DNA of 64,000 nt from Antrihabitans auranticaus (GCF_016481275.1 NZ_JAEMNW010000001.1:62001-126000), one strand, 5' to 3'; shown: positions 28,548 to 37,416, counted from the stretch's first letter. Translations and numbers: made by a program. Notes: generated by a model not told the origin, from the letters alone.

Positions 28548-29437
28548 ACGGTTCGCCAGTGCTCGGCAATCTCGATACGTCTGGCGATCCACACCTTGTC
28601 GTGTGACTGCACGTGGTCCAGGAACCGCTCCAATGCCGCTGTGCGAGCGGGCCGACCGACGATGCGGCAGTGCAATCCGACCGACAACATCTTCGGGCTG
28701 CCCTCCACACCTTCCGCATACAGCACGTCGAAGGCATCCCGTAGGTGCGCGAAAAACTGCTCACCACTGGGGAATCCGGCGGAGGACGAGAAACGCATGT
28801 CGTTCGTGTCCAACGTGTACGGCACGACGAGGTGATCGGTCGCTCCGACCTTGACCCAGTACGGCAGATCGTCGGCGTAGGAATCGGAGTCGTAGACGAA
28901 ACCGCCGTGCTCCACGACCAATTCGCGCGTGTTCGGCGAATCACGACCCGTGTACCAGCCCAGTGGCGCGGACCCCGTCAACTCGCGCAGGATCTGCACA
29001 GCTTCTGCAAGGTGCGCACGTTCTGTCTCCCGGTCGACGAATTGGTATGACAGCCAGCGCAATCCGTGGGATGCGATCTCGTGGCCGAGCTCGCCGAACG
29101 CCGCAACAGCTTCGGGGTTGCGTTGCATTGCGCGCGCGACCGCAAAGATCGTCAGCGGTAAACCTCGCTTCTCGAACACCCGGAGCACGCGCCACAACCC
29201 TGCGCGGGAGCCGTATTCGTAGATCGATTCCATGCTCATGTGACGCGCGGCAAACGGTTCGGCCGGCGTCATCTCGGACAGGAACGTCTCCGAACCCGCA
29301 TCACCGTCGAGGACCGAATTCTCGCTGCCCTCTTCGTAGTTCAACACGAACTGGACGGCAATTCGCGCGCCGCCGGGCCAGCTCGGGTCCGGCGGGTGCG
29401 GTCCGTAGCCGACCATGTCGCGTGGGTAACCGTTCAC
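28514..29437 (-). CDS. puuE: Allantoinase, PuuE type (polysaccharide-deacetylase fold)
   Basis: The protein has 307 residues of the NodB-like fold without metal-hydantoinase motifs. PuuE-specific segments are visible: NYEEGSENSVLDGD, GHEIASHGLRW, YDSDSYADDLPYW and PYTLDTNDMRF. This type opens the allantoin ring to allantoate and is unrelated to the classical AllB. The start is GTG at 29437 with AAAGGAG eight bases upstream, and it overlaps the allantoicase stop as GTGA. The two form an operon on the minus strand, converging on the permease-racemase pair. The length is normal for the family. Confidence 0.9.
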   Translation of the reverse strand: MNGYPRDMVGYGPHPPDPSWPGGARIAVQFVLNYEEGSENSVLDGDAGSETFLSEMTPAEPFAARHMSMESIYEYGSRAGLWRVLRVFEKRGLPLTIFAVARAMQRNPEAVAAFGELGHEIASHGLRWLSYQFVDRETERAHLAEAVQILRELTGSAPLGWYTGRDSPNTRELVVEHGGFVYDSDSYADDLPYWVKVGATDHLVVPYTLDTNDMRFSSSAGFPSGEQFFAHLRDAFDVLYAEGVEGSPKMLSVGLHCRIVGRPARTAALERFLDHVQSHDKVWIARRIEIAEHWRTVHPPNALRIPE

Positions 29438-30438
29438 AATGCACTCCTTTCGATCGCCGCCAGCGCCGCGTCGGTGAGCCCGCCGTACAACCGCAGGCGC
29501 GCCACACCGCCATCGGGAAACACATCGAGTCGCACATCGGTGACGGGTTCGTGCGCGCCGAGCAGAAATCTGTGCCGGGTGTCGGCGACCAACTCGGTCC
29601 GCGGCAGCAACTCGATCCACTCACCCGACGTCGTCCGACCACCCAATGTTGCTGCACCCGGGCTGTTTCCGAGAAAGTACGACGTGTCGATCTCCGCAAC
29701 CGACACCGTGCCCTCGCCCGCCAGCCGCACCTGGACCCAATCGTTGCCGTCGTCCCTGCGACGTGCCGTTTCCCAGCCGTCGCCCATCACTCGTGCGACG
29801 CCCGGAAAGAGGAGGTTGTGCGGCGAGCTGTAGAAACGATTCGAGCAGTCCGTGACCAGTGCGCCGTTCTCGAGCGCTGCGAGATCCACGTTGCCGAAAC
29901 GCAGGAATTGCGGGTCCGGTCTGCCTTCTCCGTGCACCCGGAACCGGGCGACTCCCCCGTCGGGATACATCGTCAATTTCACGTGGGTCCAACGCTTTTC
30001 CGACGACACCTCGAACGGGTTGCGTGTGTCGCCGTACACTCGGATGCGCTCGACCAGTGGCTCCCAATCGGTCCGCTCAGCGACATCAACTGGTCGCGGG
30101 TAGCCGGTCAGTGCCAGCGCTGCAACCGAGATCTCCGACGGGAAATTGCCCTTGAACCACGCCGTGTCGACGACGACGCCGCGGATCACACCAGGCACAC
30201 CGAGCCGCACGATTGCCTCGTCGACGCCGGCTTCCCGGCGGCGGCGCGTCTCCCAGCCGTCGTAGATCTGCCCCTTGTGCCCGAACGTCGCCGGCTGATA
30301 CGACGCCGGCCCAGGCCGGATCAGGTTCTCCTTCTCCGCGAAGGATTCGTCGTTCGCCCAAATCACTGCCCCGCCGAGCGGCCGCAGGGCCAAATCCGGC
30401 AGCATCGTGAAATCGGGAACTCGATCGGTTTCGCTCAT
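29434..30438 (-). CDS. alc: Allantoicase (allantoate amidinohydrolase, urea-releasing)
   Basis: The protein has 334 residues made of two similar jelly-roll halves: GQIYDGWETRRRRE in the first and VMGDGWETARRRDDGNDW in the second, each followed by a strand like VVVDTAWFKGNFPS or AEIDTSYFLGNSPG. This duplication is diagnostic of allantoicase, which splits allantoate to ureidoglycolate and urea. The start ATG at 30438 has GGAGGGA eight bases upstream. It is divergent from the DUF4188 gene. Ureidoglycolate lyase and uricase are not in the window, so the rest of the pathway must be elsewhere. Confidence 0.93.
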   Translation of the reverse strand: MSETDRVPDFTMLPDLALRPLGGAVIWANDESFAEKENLIRPGPASYQPATFGHKGQIYDGWETRRRREAGVDEAIVRLGVPGVIRGVVVDTAWFKGNFPSEISVAALALTGYPRPVDVAERTDWEPLVERIRVYGDTRNPFEVSSEKRWTHVKLTMYPDGGVARFRVHGEGRPDPQFLRFGNVDLAALENGALVTDCSNRFYSSPHNLLFPGVARVMGDGWETARRRDDGNDWVQVRLAGEGTVSVAEIDTSYFLGNSPGAATLGGRTTSGEWIELLPRTELVADTRHRFLLGAHEPVTDVRLDVFPDGGVARLRLYGGLTDAALAAIERSAL

Positions 30439-30573
30439 TGCTATCCCTCCAGACCGGTACCCCTCATGCTTCCAGAACGGCGCGGGTTGCGATGCGCTAC
30501 ACACCTGTCACTGTTAATGCGATCGAATCCCGAGCGATATCGTGGGTACACGAAAAAGACCAGGAGGTGGGCG

Positions 30574-31074
30574 ATGAAAGTCGAACGACTGACGGCGGAC
30601 CTCTCGGATTACCCCGATCTGGTCGTCGTATTTCTCGGGATGCGTGTGCGAAAGCCGCGCGGCATGCTGCGACTGCTCGGCATCGGTCCGAAGTTGTACA
30701 AATCCCACGCAGACAGACCGGACGGGCTGCTGTTGCACGAGGACGTCGTATGGGGCCACTTCCCGCCGCACTGGGGCGCCCGGCAGTACTGGCGAGATCT
30801 CGAGAGCCTCGAACGCTGGACCAGGTCCGACCCGCATAAGCAGTGGTGGCGCACGTTCCTCAAGGATTCGGGTGGCACCGGTTTCTGGCACGAGGCGTAC
30901 TCCATGAAAGGCGGCATCGACACCTTCTACGACGACATGACGACGCCGACCGGTATCGCCAAGTTCGCGCCGATGGTTCCTGCCCGCGGCCGAGTGTTTT
31001 CGACGCGCAAGCGCCTACAGCGCGACGGTCCGGACCTGCCGCCGGTCGTTTCGGAGGACGAACTCTACGGCTGA
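30574..31074 (+). CDS. DUF4188 family protein
   Basis: The protein has 166 residues. It shows the DUF4188 pattern: DLVVVFLGMRVRKPRGMLRL near the start, a VVWGHFPPHWGARQYWRDLE block and a Trp-rich DPHKQWWRTFLKD. The family resembles small ferredoxin-like monooxygenases or aldoxime dehydratase-associated proteins, but has no proven function. The start ATG at 30574 has AGGAGGTGG immediately upstream. The gene is divergent from the allantoicase gene, with 135 bases between. No signal peptide is seen. Confidence 0.8.
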   Translation: MKVERLTADLSDYPDLVVVFLGMRVRKPRGMLRLLGIGPKLYKSHADRPDGLLLHEDVVWGHFPPHWGARQYWRDLESLERWTRSDPHKQWWRTFLKDSGGTGFWHEAYSMKGGIDTFYDDMTTPTGIAKFAPMVPARGRVFSTRKRLQRDGPDLPPVVSEDELYG

Positions 31075-31079
31075 ACTCG

Positions 31080-31250
31080 TCAGTTCTCTGTCCGCCGCCG
31101 GATCTCGTCTTCGAAAGCGGCTATGACGGTGTCGATTTCGCCGAAGTCGCTGTCACCGGCACCTTCGTCCATCGCCGCGTCACGCGCTTTGCGCAGGTTT
31201 GCGAGCGCGGGTTCGAGTTCCGCCGTATCGAGCACTCGTGGATTCTGCAT
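31080..31250 (-). CDS. Small hypothetical protein (56 residues)
   Basis: This short acidic, mostly helical protein (AELEPALANLRKARDAAMDE; IDTVIAAFEDEIRRR) has sensible actinobacterial codon use. It ends five bases after the convergent DUF4188 stop. The start could be ATG at 31250 or ATG at 31259, and a GGGGGC sequence precedes the latter. I do not recognise a family. The composition suggests a small coiled-coil or helical-hairpin protein; it could still be a chance frame. Confidence 0.45.
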   Translation of the reverse strand: MQNPRVLDTAELEPALANLRKARDAAMDEGAGDSDFGEIDTVIAAFEDEIRRRTEN

Positions 31251-31291
31251 ACCCCACATTCTGCCCCCGAGAGGGCGGCCGCGGGGCAGGT

Positions 31292-31840
31292 TCAGCTCCC
31301 TCGGGAGAGCAGGCAGCGGGTCGGCAACGGGCCGGGGCCGACAGCGCGGACGATGACACCGCGCACATCCGACGGTGAAATCTCCGGGAAGTCGATGGCT
31401 GCCTTGTAGTCCCCCGCGCTGACGGTGATCGTTTTCGACTGGTTGCCCGATGACGCGCTCACGTCGACAGTGACGGTCGCCGGACCGTACTCGTATACGG
31501 TCGCCGTGATCCCGGTGTCCGCCGGGCTCCATTGGTTTGCGAGCGGACACAGCGTGAGTCGGCCTTCGTCGACCGGCGGGGGCGGCGGCGTATCCGTGGT
31601 GGTGTGCGGGCGCGGTGTTGTTGTCGTCGTTGTTGTTGTCGTCGGCACCGGCGGCACGGTGGTTGTGGAGTCCGGCGGCGGTGGCGTGGGTGTCGTCGTG
31701 GACCCCGGCGTGTCCGACGGCTCGGCCGAAGCAAACGTCGCCGTGCCGAACATGCCCAGGGCACAGGTCGCAGCAACGACGGGCAGCAACCACAGCCGCA
31801 CCGGGAACCGGTGCGGCGAACGCGGATTCGCTGGTGCCAT
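31292..31840 (-). CDS. Secreted Pro/Thr-rich protein of unknown function
   Basis: The protein has 182 residues. The signal peptide (VRLWLLPVVAATCALGMFGTATFASA) is followed by a linker of about 45 residues made of Thr and Pro runs. The C-terminal domain is about 85 residues, beta-rich and contains two cysteines. The Thr run (nine in a row) is encoded by mixed ACG/ACA/ACC codons, which suggests selection on the protein rather than a DNA slip. The start ATG at 31840 has no clear ribosome site. It is divergent from the M13 peptidase lipoprotein, so both may be surface proteins expressed together. Confidence 0.7.
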   Translation of the reverse strand: MAPANPRSPHRFPVRLWLLPVVAATCALGMFGTATFASAEPSDTPGSTTTPTPPPPDSTTTVPPVPTTTTTTTTTPRPHTTTDTPPPPPVDEGRLTLCPLANQWSPADTGITATVYEYGPATVTVDVSASSGNQSKTITVSAGDYKAAIDFPEISPSDVRGVIVRAVGPGPLPTRCLLSRGS

Positions 31841-31944
31841 AGCAACGAGAGTGCGCGCAATTGCGATCTTCGTCAACTCTGGTCGCATTCGCGGGTTCGC
31901 GGGTCCGGCACCCAATTGTCGGAGCCGGACGCTACGGTTGGCGG

Positions 31945-34029
31945 ATGCGATTCAGGACAGTGCGGCGCTTCTCGGTGTGCGTGGTTGCGGCGGTGGTGGC
32001 CCTCGCCTCAGCGAGTTGCTCGAACAGCAGCGACGACGATTCGAAGGGCATACCGGAGAACTACGTTGCGTTCGATGTCGGCGATCTCGACACAGCGATC
32101 GACCCGTGCACCGACTTCAACGAGTTCGTGAACTCGAAATGGCTGAACGCCACGGAGATCCCGGCCGACGATGCCGGCGTCGGGATCGGCAACGTGCTGC
32201 AGGACGAGAGTGATGCGCTGCAGAAGGAAATCGCCGAAAGCGCTGTCGCCGATCTCGATTCGGAGGACAAGTCCTCGGACCGGTACCTGATCGGCGCGAT
32301 GTACAAATCAGCGCTCGACGAAGACGTCATCAATGCCCGCGGTTTCGATCCCATCAAAGCGGAACTGGCGAAGGTCGACGCGATCGACAGCCGAGAGGAC
32401 ATCGTCTCGTTCCTCAACCAGGACGCGGCCGACGCGAGCTTCCTGATGTTCACGTTCGGGTCCGGGCCGGACTTCCGAGACGCGGCACGCCAGATCGGTT
32501 ACGTCTACTCCGGTGGCGTGCGACTCCCGACGAAGGACTACTACACCAACCCCGACTACGCGAACATCCTCGGCGCCTACCGTAGCTACCTGGAAAAGGA
32601 GCTGCAGCTTGTCGACGTGCCGGAAGCCGAAGCGAAAGCGCAGGCTGACCGCGCGCTGGCATTCGAGTCCGAACTGGCCGCGACCACACTGTCCCCCGAA
32701 GAGGGCCGCAAGCCAGAAAATCAGTACAAGCTGCTGACGGTCGCCGAGGCGAATGCGGTGACACCGGCGTTCGACTGGCGCAAGTACCTCGACGCACAGC
32801 AGATGCAGTCGGTCACCAGCTTCTCCCTGTCCGAGACTGCGTTCTTCACGAAGTTCAACGAACTGCTCGAGCGCGGTGACCTCGACCAGTGGAAGGCGTA
32901 CCTGCGCACACAGGTCATCAGCAAAGCAGCCCCGCGCCTGACGCAGCAATTCCGCGACAACGAATTCGAGCTCGGGAAGTTGCTCACCGGTCAGACGGAG
33001 CAGCGTCCGCGGTGGGAGATCGCCCTTGCCGCAACTAATACGTCCATCGGTGAGGCACTGGGCCGACTGTGGGTCGAGCAGAAATTCGACGAGGACGCGA
33101 AGGCACGCGCCGAGGAGCTTGTCCGCAACATCCTCGACGCCATGAAGGTTCGCATCGAGCAGATCGACTGGATGAGCCCGGAGACCAAAGCCAAGGCGCT
33201 GGAGAAGTGGGACGCAATCCTGCCGAAGATCGGCTACCCGGACAACTGGCGCGACTGGTCGGGACTGGAGCTCGACCCCGGCACCTACTTCGAAAACCGC
33301 CAGGCCGCAGATGTTTACAACAACGCGTACGACCTCGCCAAGATCGGGAAGCCTACCGACCGCAAAGAGTGGTTCACGACGCCGCAGACGGTCAACGCGT
33401 TCTATAGCCCGACGAACAACACCATCAATTTCCCCGCTGGGATTCTGCAACCGCCGTACTTCGACGCGAACGCCGACGACGCGCTGAATTACGGCGGGAT
33501 CGGCGCGATCATCGGCCACGAGATCACGCACGGCTTCGACGATCAGGGCAGCCAGTTCGACGGCGCCGGTAACAACGTCGAGTGGTGGACCGAGAACGAC
33601 CGCGCGTTGTTTACGGAGAAGACCGACAAACTCGTCACCCAATTCGACGAGTACACACCGATCCCGAGCAAGCCCGACCTGCATGTCAACGGGCGGCTCA
33701 CGCTGGGTGAAAACATCGCCGACCTCGGCGGCCTCAATGCGGCCTACGACGCCTTTCAGAAGGTGCTTGCCGCAGATCCCGAAGAGGCCGACGAGAAGAT
33801 CGACGGATACACGCCCGATCAGCGGTTCTTCCTGAGCTATGCGCGAAGCTGGCGCGGGAAGGTGCGCCCCGAGGTCGCCGAGACCCTGATCAACAGCGAC
33901 TCGCACTCCCCCGATGCGCTGCGGATCAACGGCGTCGTACCCAACGTGACGGGATTCGCCGAGGCGTTCACCTGCGCACCGGGCACTCCGATGGCGTTCA
34001 CCGACGACAAACGGGTCGTCGTCTGGTGA
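31945..34029 (+). CDS. M13 (neprilysin-like) metallopeptidase lipoprotein
   Basis: The protein has 694 residues. A lipoprotein signal with the lipobox SASC replaces the transmembrane anchor of eukaryotic relatives. The zinc site is intact: NAFYSPTNNTINFPAGIL, then IGHEITHGFDDQG (HExxH), then GENIADLGGLNAAYDAF with the third ligand Glu. The C-terminal Cys and Trp typical of M13 are present (CAPGTPMAF...VVW). Actinobacterial members (for example mycobacterial Zmp1) cut oligopeptides outside the membrane. The start ATG at 31945 was chosen for the signal peptide. It is followed by 192 bases that include a riboswitch-like sequence. Confidence 0.93.
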   Translation: MRFRTVRRFSVCVVAAVVALASASCSNSSDDDSKGIPENYVAFDVGDLDTAIDPCTDFNEFVNSKWLNATEIPADDAGVGIGNVLQDESDALQKEIAESAVADLDSEDKSSDRYLIGAMYKSALDEDVINARGFDPIKAELAKVDAIDSREDIVSFLNQDAADASFLMFTFGSGPDFRDAARQIGYVYSGGVRLPTKDYYTNPDYANILGAYRSYLEKELQLVDVPEAEAKAQADRALAFESELAATTLSPEEGRKPENQYKLLTVAEANAVTPAFDWRKYLDAQQMQSVTSFSLSETAFFTKFNELLERGDLDQWKAYLRTQVISKAAPRLTQQFRDNEFELGKLLTGQTEQRPRWEIALAATNTSIGEALGRLWVEQKFDEDAKARAEELVRNILDAMKVRIEQIDWMSPETKAKALEKWDAILPKIGYPDNWRDWSGLELDPGTYFENRQAADVYNNAYDLAKIGKPTDRKEWFTTPQTVNAFYSPTNNTINFPAGILQPPYFDANADDALNYGGIGAIIGHEITHGFDDQGSQFDGAGNNVEWWTENDRALFTEKTDKLVTQFDEYTPIPSKPDLHVNGRLTLGENIADLGGLNAAYDAFQKVLAADPEEADEKIDGYTPDQRFFLSYARSWRGKVRPEVAETLINSDSHSPDALRINGVVPNVTGFAEAFTCAPGTPMAFTDDKRVVVW

Positions 34030-34140
34030 GCGGGGTGTTGTATTTCCTCACTCCGCACCACCTCGCAACCCCGCAGCGCGCTGCACCTCACTCGCGCGGC
34101 GTGACATAACACGACACGCCGTGGCAGCCTGCGATCAGGT

Positions 34141-34206
34141 GGTTAGCTGAGCATCGCCCAAGTGGCGGGCCCGGCAACCGCCTGTTCGGGTGCCCCGGCG
34201 CCTCTC
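34141..34206 (+). promoter_or_regulatory. Candidate S-box (SAM riboswitch clan)-like element, orphan
   Basis: The plus strand contains CCCGGCAACC at 34170-34179 and GGGTGCCCCGG at 34188-34198, preceded by a short stem CGCC/GGCG at 34155-34167. CCGGCAACC followed after some 10 bases by GGGTGCCCCGG is the core of actinobacterial SAM-binding riboswitches (SAM-I/SAM-IV type). No gene starts downstream on this strand: the next coding sequence is tesB on the minus strand. It may be a relic or chance similarity. Confidence 0.35.
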
Positions 34207-34221
34207 CACACGAACCGGCAG

Positions 34222-35097
34222 CTACTTGCGCCTCGGAAAGTGCCGGATCAGACCTTCCTGAACGACGGTGGCAAGCAACTCACCCTCGAGCGAGAAGTAG
34301 CGACCGGTGCCGAGACCACGCGACCCGGCGGCCACCGGGGATTCGGTGGCGTACAGGGCCCAGTCGTCGAAGCGGAACGGGCGGTGGAACCACATAGAGT
34401 GGTTGACGGTCGCGGCGACGATGCGATCGTGTCCCCAGGACAGCCCGTGCGTCGTGATGATCGAGTCGAGGACCGTCGTGTCCGACGAATAGCCCATCAC
34501 CGCAACGTGGGTGAGCGGATCGTCGGGCAGCGCACCGTCGGCTTTCATCCAGACGCGGTTGTGGTTGAGCCGTTCGCCCGTGCCCTTCATGATCCACGCG
34601 GGGTCGTTCGCGTAGCGCATGTCGATCGGCTTCAGCGCGTTGACGAACATCTGCAGCCGATCTTCGTACCCGACGAAGTGATCGCCGAGCGGCGGGAGAA
34701 CGTCTGGGTACGGCACATCGGGAACCTCGACAGCGTGTTCCAGGCCCTTGGTGAAGTCCTGGAACGCGGCAAGCATCACGAAGATGTCGTTGCCGGCCTG
34801 CCGTGCAGTGACCAAGCGGTTTGCGAACGCTCGACCGTCGCGCTGCCGTTGGATGTGGTACTCGATCGGCTGCTTGACGTCACCGCCGCGAATAAAATGC
34901 GCATTGATCGCATGCACCGGACGGCCCGGCCCGACGGTCCGGCCGGCCGCCATGATCGCCTGCGAAATGAGCTGACCACCGAACGTGCGGCTACCTACGG
35001 GACCGATGTGCCGACCGCGAAACACATCCTCGCCGACGTCTTCGAGCTCGAGCAGTTCGAGCAACGTCTCCAGGTCTTTGTGTCCTGCCTTGGTCAC
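34222..35097 (-). CDS. tesB: Acyl-CoA thioesterase II
   Basis: The protein has 291 residues with the double hot-dog fold of TesB: FGGQLISQAIMAAGRTV and VHAINAHFIRGGD in the first half, then TTHGLSWGHD, NHSMWFHRPFRFDDW and ESPVAAGSRGLGTGRYF in the second. It hydrolyses acyl-CoA to free fatty acid and CoA in the cytoplasm. The start is GTG at 35097 with AGGA about ten bases upstream. It lies 56 bases downstream of pyk, as in mycobacteria, where tesB1 follows pykA. Confidence 0.94.
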   Translation of the reverse strand: MTKAGHKDLETLLELLELEDVGEDVFRGRHIGPVGSRTFGGQLISQAIMAAGRTVGPGRPVHAINAHFIRGGDVKQPIEYHIQRQRDGRAFANRLVTARQAGNDIFVMLAAFQDFTKGLEHAVEVPDVPYPDVLPPLGDHFVGYEDRLQMFVNALKPIDMRYANDPAWIMKGTGERLNHNRVWMKADGALPDDPLTHVAVMGYSSDTTVLDSIITTHGLSWGHDRIVAATVNHSMWFHRPFRFDDWALYATESPVAAGSRGLGTGRYFSLEGELLATVVQEGLIRHFPRRK

Positions 35098-35153
35098 TGT
35101 CGTCCTGTCGTCTAGTTTCGCCGCCGATGTCGGCGGCCTCTGCTGATCCGGGG

Positions 35154-36572
35154 CTAGTAGTCGCCCTCGCCGATCCGATGCACGTGGATCAGGTTTGTCG
35201 AGCCTACGGTGCCCGGCGGAGAGCCTGCGACGATGATGACGAGGTCGCCGCGCTTGTACCGCTCCAACGTCAGCAGCGACGCGTCGACCTGGCCGATCAT
35301 CTCGTCCGTGCTGTCCACCCGCGGAACCAGGAACGTCTCCGTGCCCCACGTGAGCGCGAGCTGGCTACGGACCTCCGGAGTCGGCGTGAACGCCAGGAGT
35401 GGCAGGTTCGTGTGCAGGCGTGCCAGCCGGCGCACCGTGTCACCCGACTGTGTGAATGCGACAAGCGCCTTCGCATTGAGTCGCTCACCGATGTCACGGG
35501 CCGCATAGGAGATCACACCGCGCTTGGTGCGCGGGACGTGTGTCAGCGGCGGGACCCGCGTCGAATCGGTTTCGACGGCTTCGACGATTCGCGCCATCGT
35601 GCGAACGGTCTCCATCACGAACTTGCCGACCGACGTTTCGCCCGACAGCATCACCGCGTCCGCACCGTCGAGCACGGCGTTGGCGACGTCTGACGCCTCC
35701 GCGCGCGTCGGGCGCGAGTTCTCGATCATCGACTCGAGCATCTGTGTCGCGACGATCACGGGCTTCGCGTTTTCGCGTGCCATCTGGATCGCACGCTTCT
35801 GCACGAGCGGGACCTGCTCGAGCGGCAATTCGACGCCGAGGTCGCCCCGGGCAACCATGATCGCGTCGAACGCGAGCACGATCGCCTCGAGGTTGTCGAT
35901 CGCTTCCGGCTTTTCGAGCTTGGCGATGACGGGAATCCGGCGGCCGACTCGGTCCATCACCTCGTGCACCAACTCGACGTCGGCGGGCGACCGAACGAAC
36001 GACAGCGCGATGAAATCGACACCGAGGCGCAGCGCGAACTCGAGGTCCTCCAGGTCTTTTTCCGACAGCGCCGGGACCGACACGTTCATGCCGGGCAGCG
36101 ATACACCCTTGTTGTTGCTGACCGGTCCGCCCTCGGTGACGCGGCAGACCACGTCGTCCCCGTCGACGGCCTCGACCACGAGGCCGACCTTGCCGTCGTC
36201 GACAAGCAACCGGTCGCCGGCCTTGGCGTCCTGTGCGAGCTGCTTGTACGTGGTCGAGACGCGGTCGTGCGTACCGTCGCACTCTTCGACGGTGATGCGG
36301 ACCTGTTCACCGTTCGCCCAGGTCGTCTTGCCCTCGGTGAAGCGACCGAGGCGGATTTTCGGGCCCTGCAGGTCGGCAAGGATGCCGACCGCGTGCCCTG
36401 TGGAATCGGAGGCGGCGCGCACGCGCCGGTAGTTCGCCTCGTGATCTTCGTAGTTACCGTGGCTGAAGTTGAGTCGCGCGACATCCATGCCGCTTTCGAC
36501 AAGCTCACGGATGCGATCATCAGTGGCGGTTGCGGGTCCAAGCGTACAAACGATCTTCGTCCGTCGAGTCAC
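35154..36572 (-). CDS. pyk: Pyruvate kinase
   Basis: The protein has 472 residues. It has the N-terminal KIVCTLGPAT, VARLNFSHG, the catalytic signature VIAKLEKPEAIDNLEAI with the essential Lys, GDLGVELP and ATQMLESMI. The protein has full length and normal domain order (barrel, lid near residues 70-170, C-terminal regulatory domain). It makes pyruvate and ATP from phosphoenolpyruvate and ADP. The start is GTG at 36572. The divergent gene downstream of its promoter encodes a lipoprotein 229 bases away. Confidence 0.96.
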   Translation of the reverse strand: MTRRTKIVCTLGPATATDDRIRELVESGMDVARLNFSHGNYEDHEANYRRVRAASDSTGHAVGILADLQGPKIRLGRFTEGKTTWANGEQVRITVEECDGTHDRVSTTYKQLAQDAKAGDRLLVDDGKVGLVVEAVDGDDVVCRVTEGGPVSNNKGVSLPGMNVSVPALSEKDLEDLEFALRLGVDFIALSFVRSPADVELVHEVMDRVGRRIPVIAKLEKPEAIDNLEAIVLAFDAIMVARGDLGVELPLEQVPLVQKRAIQMARENAKPVIVATQMLESMIENSRPTRAEASDVANAVLDGADAVMLSGETSVGKFVMETVRTMARIVEAVETDSTRVPPLTHVPRTKRGVISYAARDIGERLNAKALVAFTQSGDTVRRLARLHTNLPLLAFTPTPEVRSQLALTWGTETFLVPRVDSTDEMIGQVDASLLTLERYKRGDLVIIVAGSPPGTVGSTNLIHVHRIGEGDY

Positions 36573-36801
36573 GCGTTGAGCGTAGTAGTTCCAGTGAGCT
36601 CGGTCGATTCACTTCGAGTGACATCCACCGCAGCAATAAGCGAACAGCGACCTGTCGACCGACCCTTGGGTGCAAATCTTGCACACGCGAAGCGACCTGG
36701 ACGGGTGTTAAATTTCTCCCCGGGGATCGCAGCGGGTTCGTCGAACCGGGGGGTGCGGTCCCATTCGCGTGCATTTCACACTGACCCAGAGGGGAACAAC
36801 C

Positions 36802-37416
36802 TTGCGTATCTCACTGCGAAGAACCGCTGCCGGCGCCTTTGCGTGTCTGGCTACACTTGCAGTCTTGACGGCCTGTGGCAGCTCGGACGACACAGCCGCA
36901 TCGGATGCAGACTCGACGTCGGCCGATGCGGGCTCGGACGGTCCGTACGAAGTCGACGACTGCGCCGGCCTGGACCCCGACCGCGCACCGGACGGCTACA
37001 AGCAGTTCGACTGCGACGACGCGGGAGCTTCGCTGAAAGTGATCGCCTTGCAGCCCGCAAACTTTGCCGGCCTCAGCGAGCCGAACTGCCCGATCGGCAC
37101 CGACACGATCATCACTGTGGAGACCACATACGGGTCGACGGCGACGTCCGGCATCCCCTCGCAGACTCTCTGCGCACGCAACTTGACCGGCGATCACCCC
37201 GGCGATCCAGGCATGGGTGGCGGCCAGCTGAAAGAGCAGGACTGCGTCTCCGCGGACCTGGCGGAAATCCCTTGCGCCGGTGCACCTGCCGGGGCACTGG
37301 CTGTTGTGTCGTTCGCGACCTCCGTCTCCGAATGCCCTGCCGAAGCCACCGACCCGATCGAACTGCAGTTCCAGGTCGGCCGCGATTACAACGTCATCTG
37401 TGCAGCTGCCCTCTAG
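36802..37416 (+). CDS. Cysteine-containing lipoprotein of unknown function
   Basis: The protein has 204 residues. The signal peptide (LRRTAAGAFACLATLAVL) ends in the lipobox LTAC, followed by an acidic Ser/Asp/Ala linker. The remaining domain carries eight cysteines (for example DDCAGLD, FDCDDAG, EPNCPIG, TLCARN, DCVSADLAEIPCAG), which probably form four disulfides. The overall layout is reminiscent of LppU-type lipoproteins, but I cannot confirm it. The start is TTG at 36802 with AGGGGA eight bases upstream. It converges on gltD with six bases between the stops. Confidence 0.75.
   Translation: MRISLRRTAAGAFACLATLAVLTACGSSDDTAASDADSTSADAGSDGPYEVDDCAGLDPDRAPDGYKQFDCDDAGASLKVIALQPANFAGLSEPNCPIGTDTIITVETTYGSTATSGIPSQTLCARNLTGDHPGDPGMGGGQLKEQDCVSADLAEIPCAGAPAGALAVVSFATSVSECPAEATDPIELQFQVGRDYNVICAAAL

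Noticed and set aside
34141-34206. A tRNA-like stretch with AAGTGGCGG resembling a D loop
   Set aside because: No acceptor, anticodon or T arm can be formed. The S-box similarity explains the conserved-looking bases better, though weakly.
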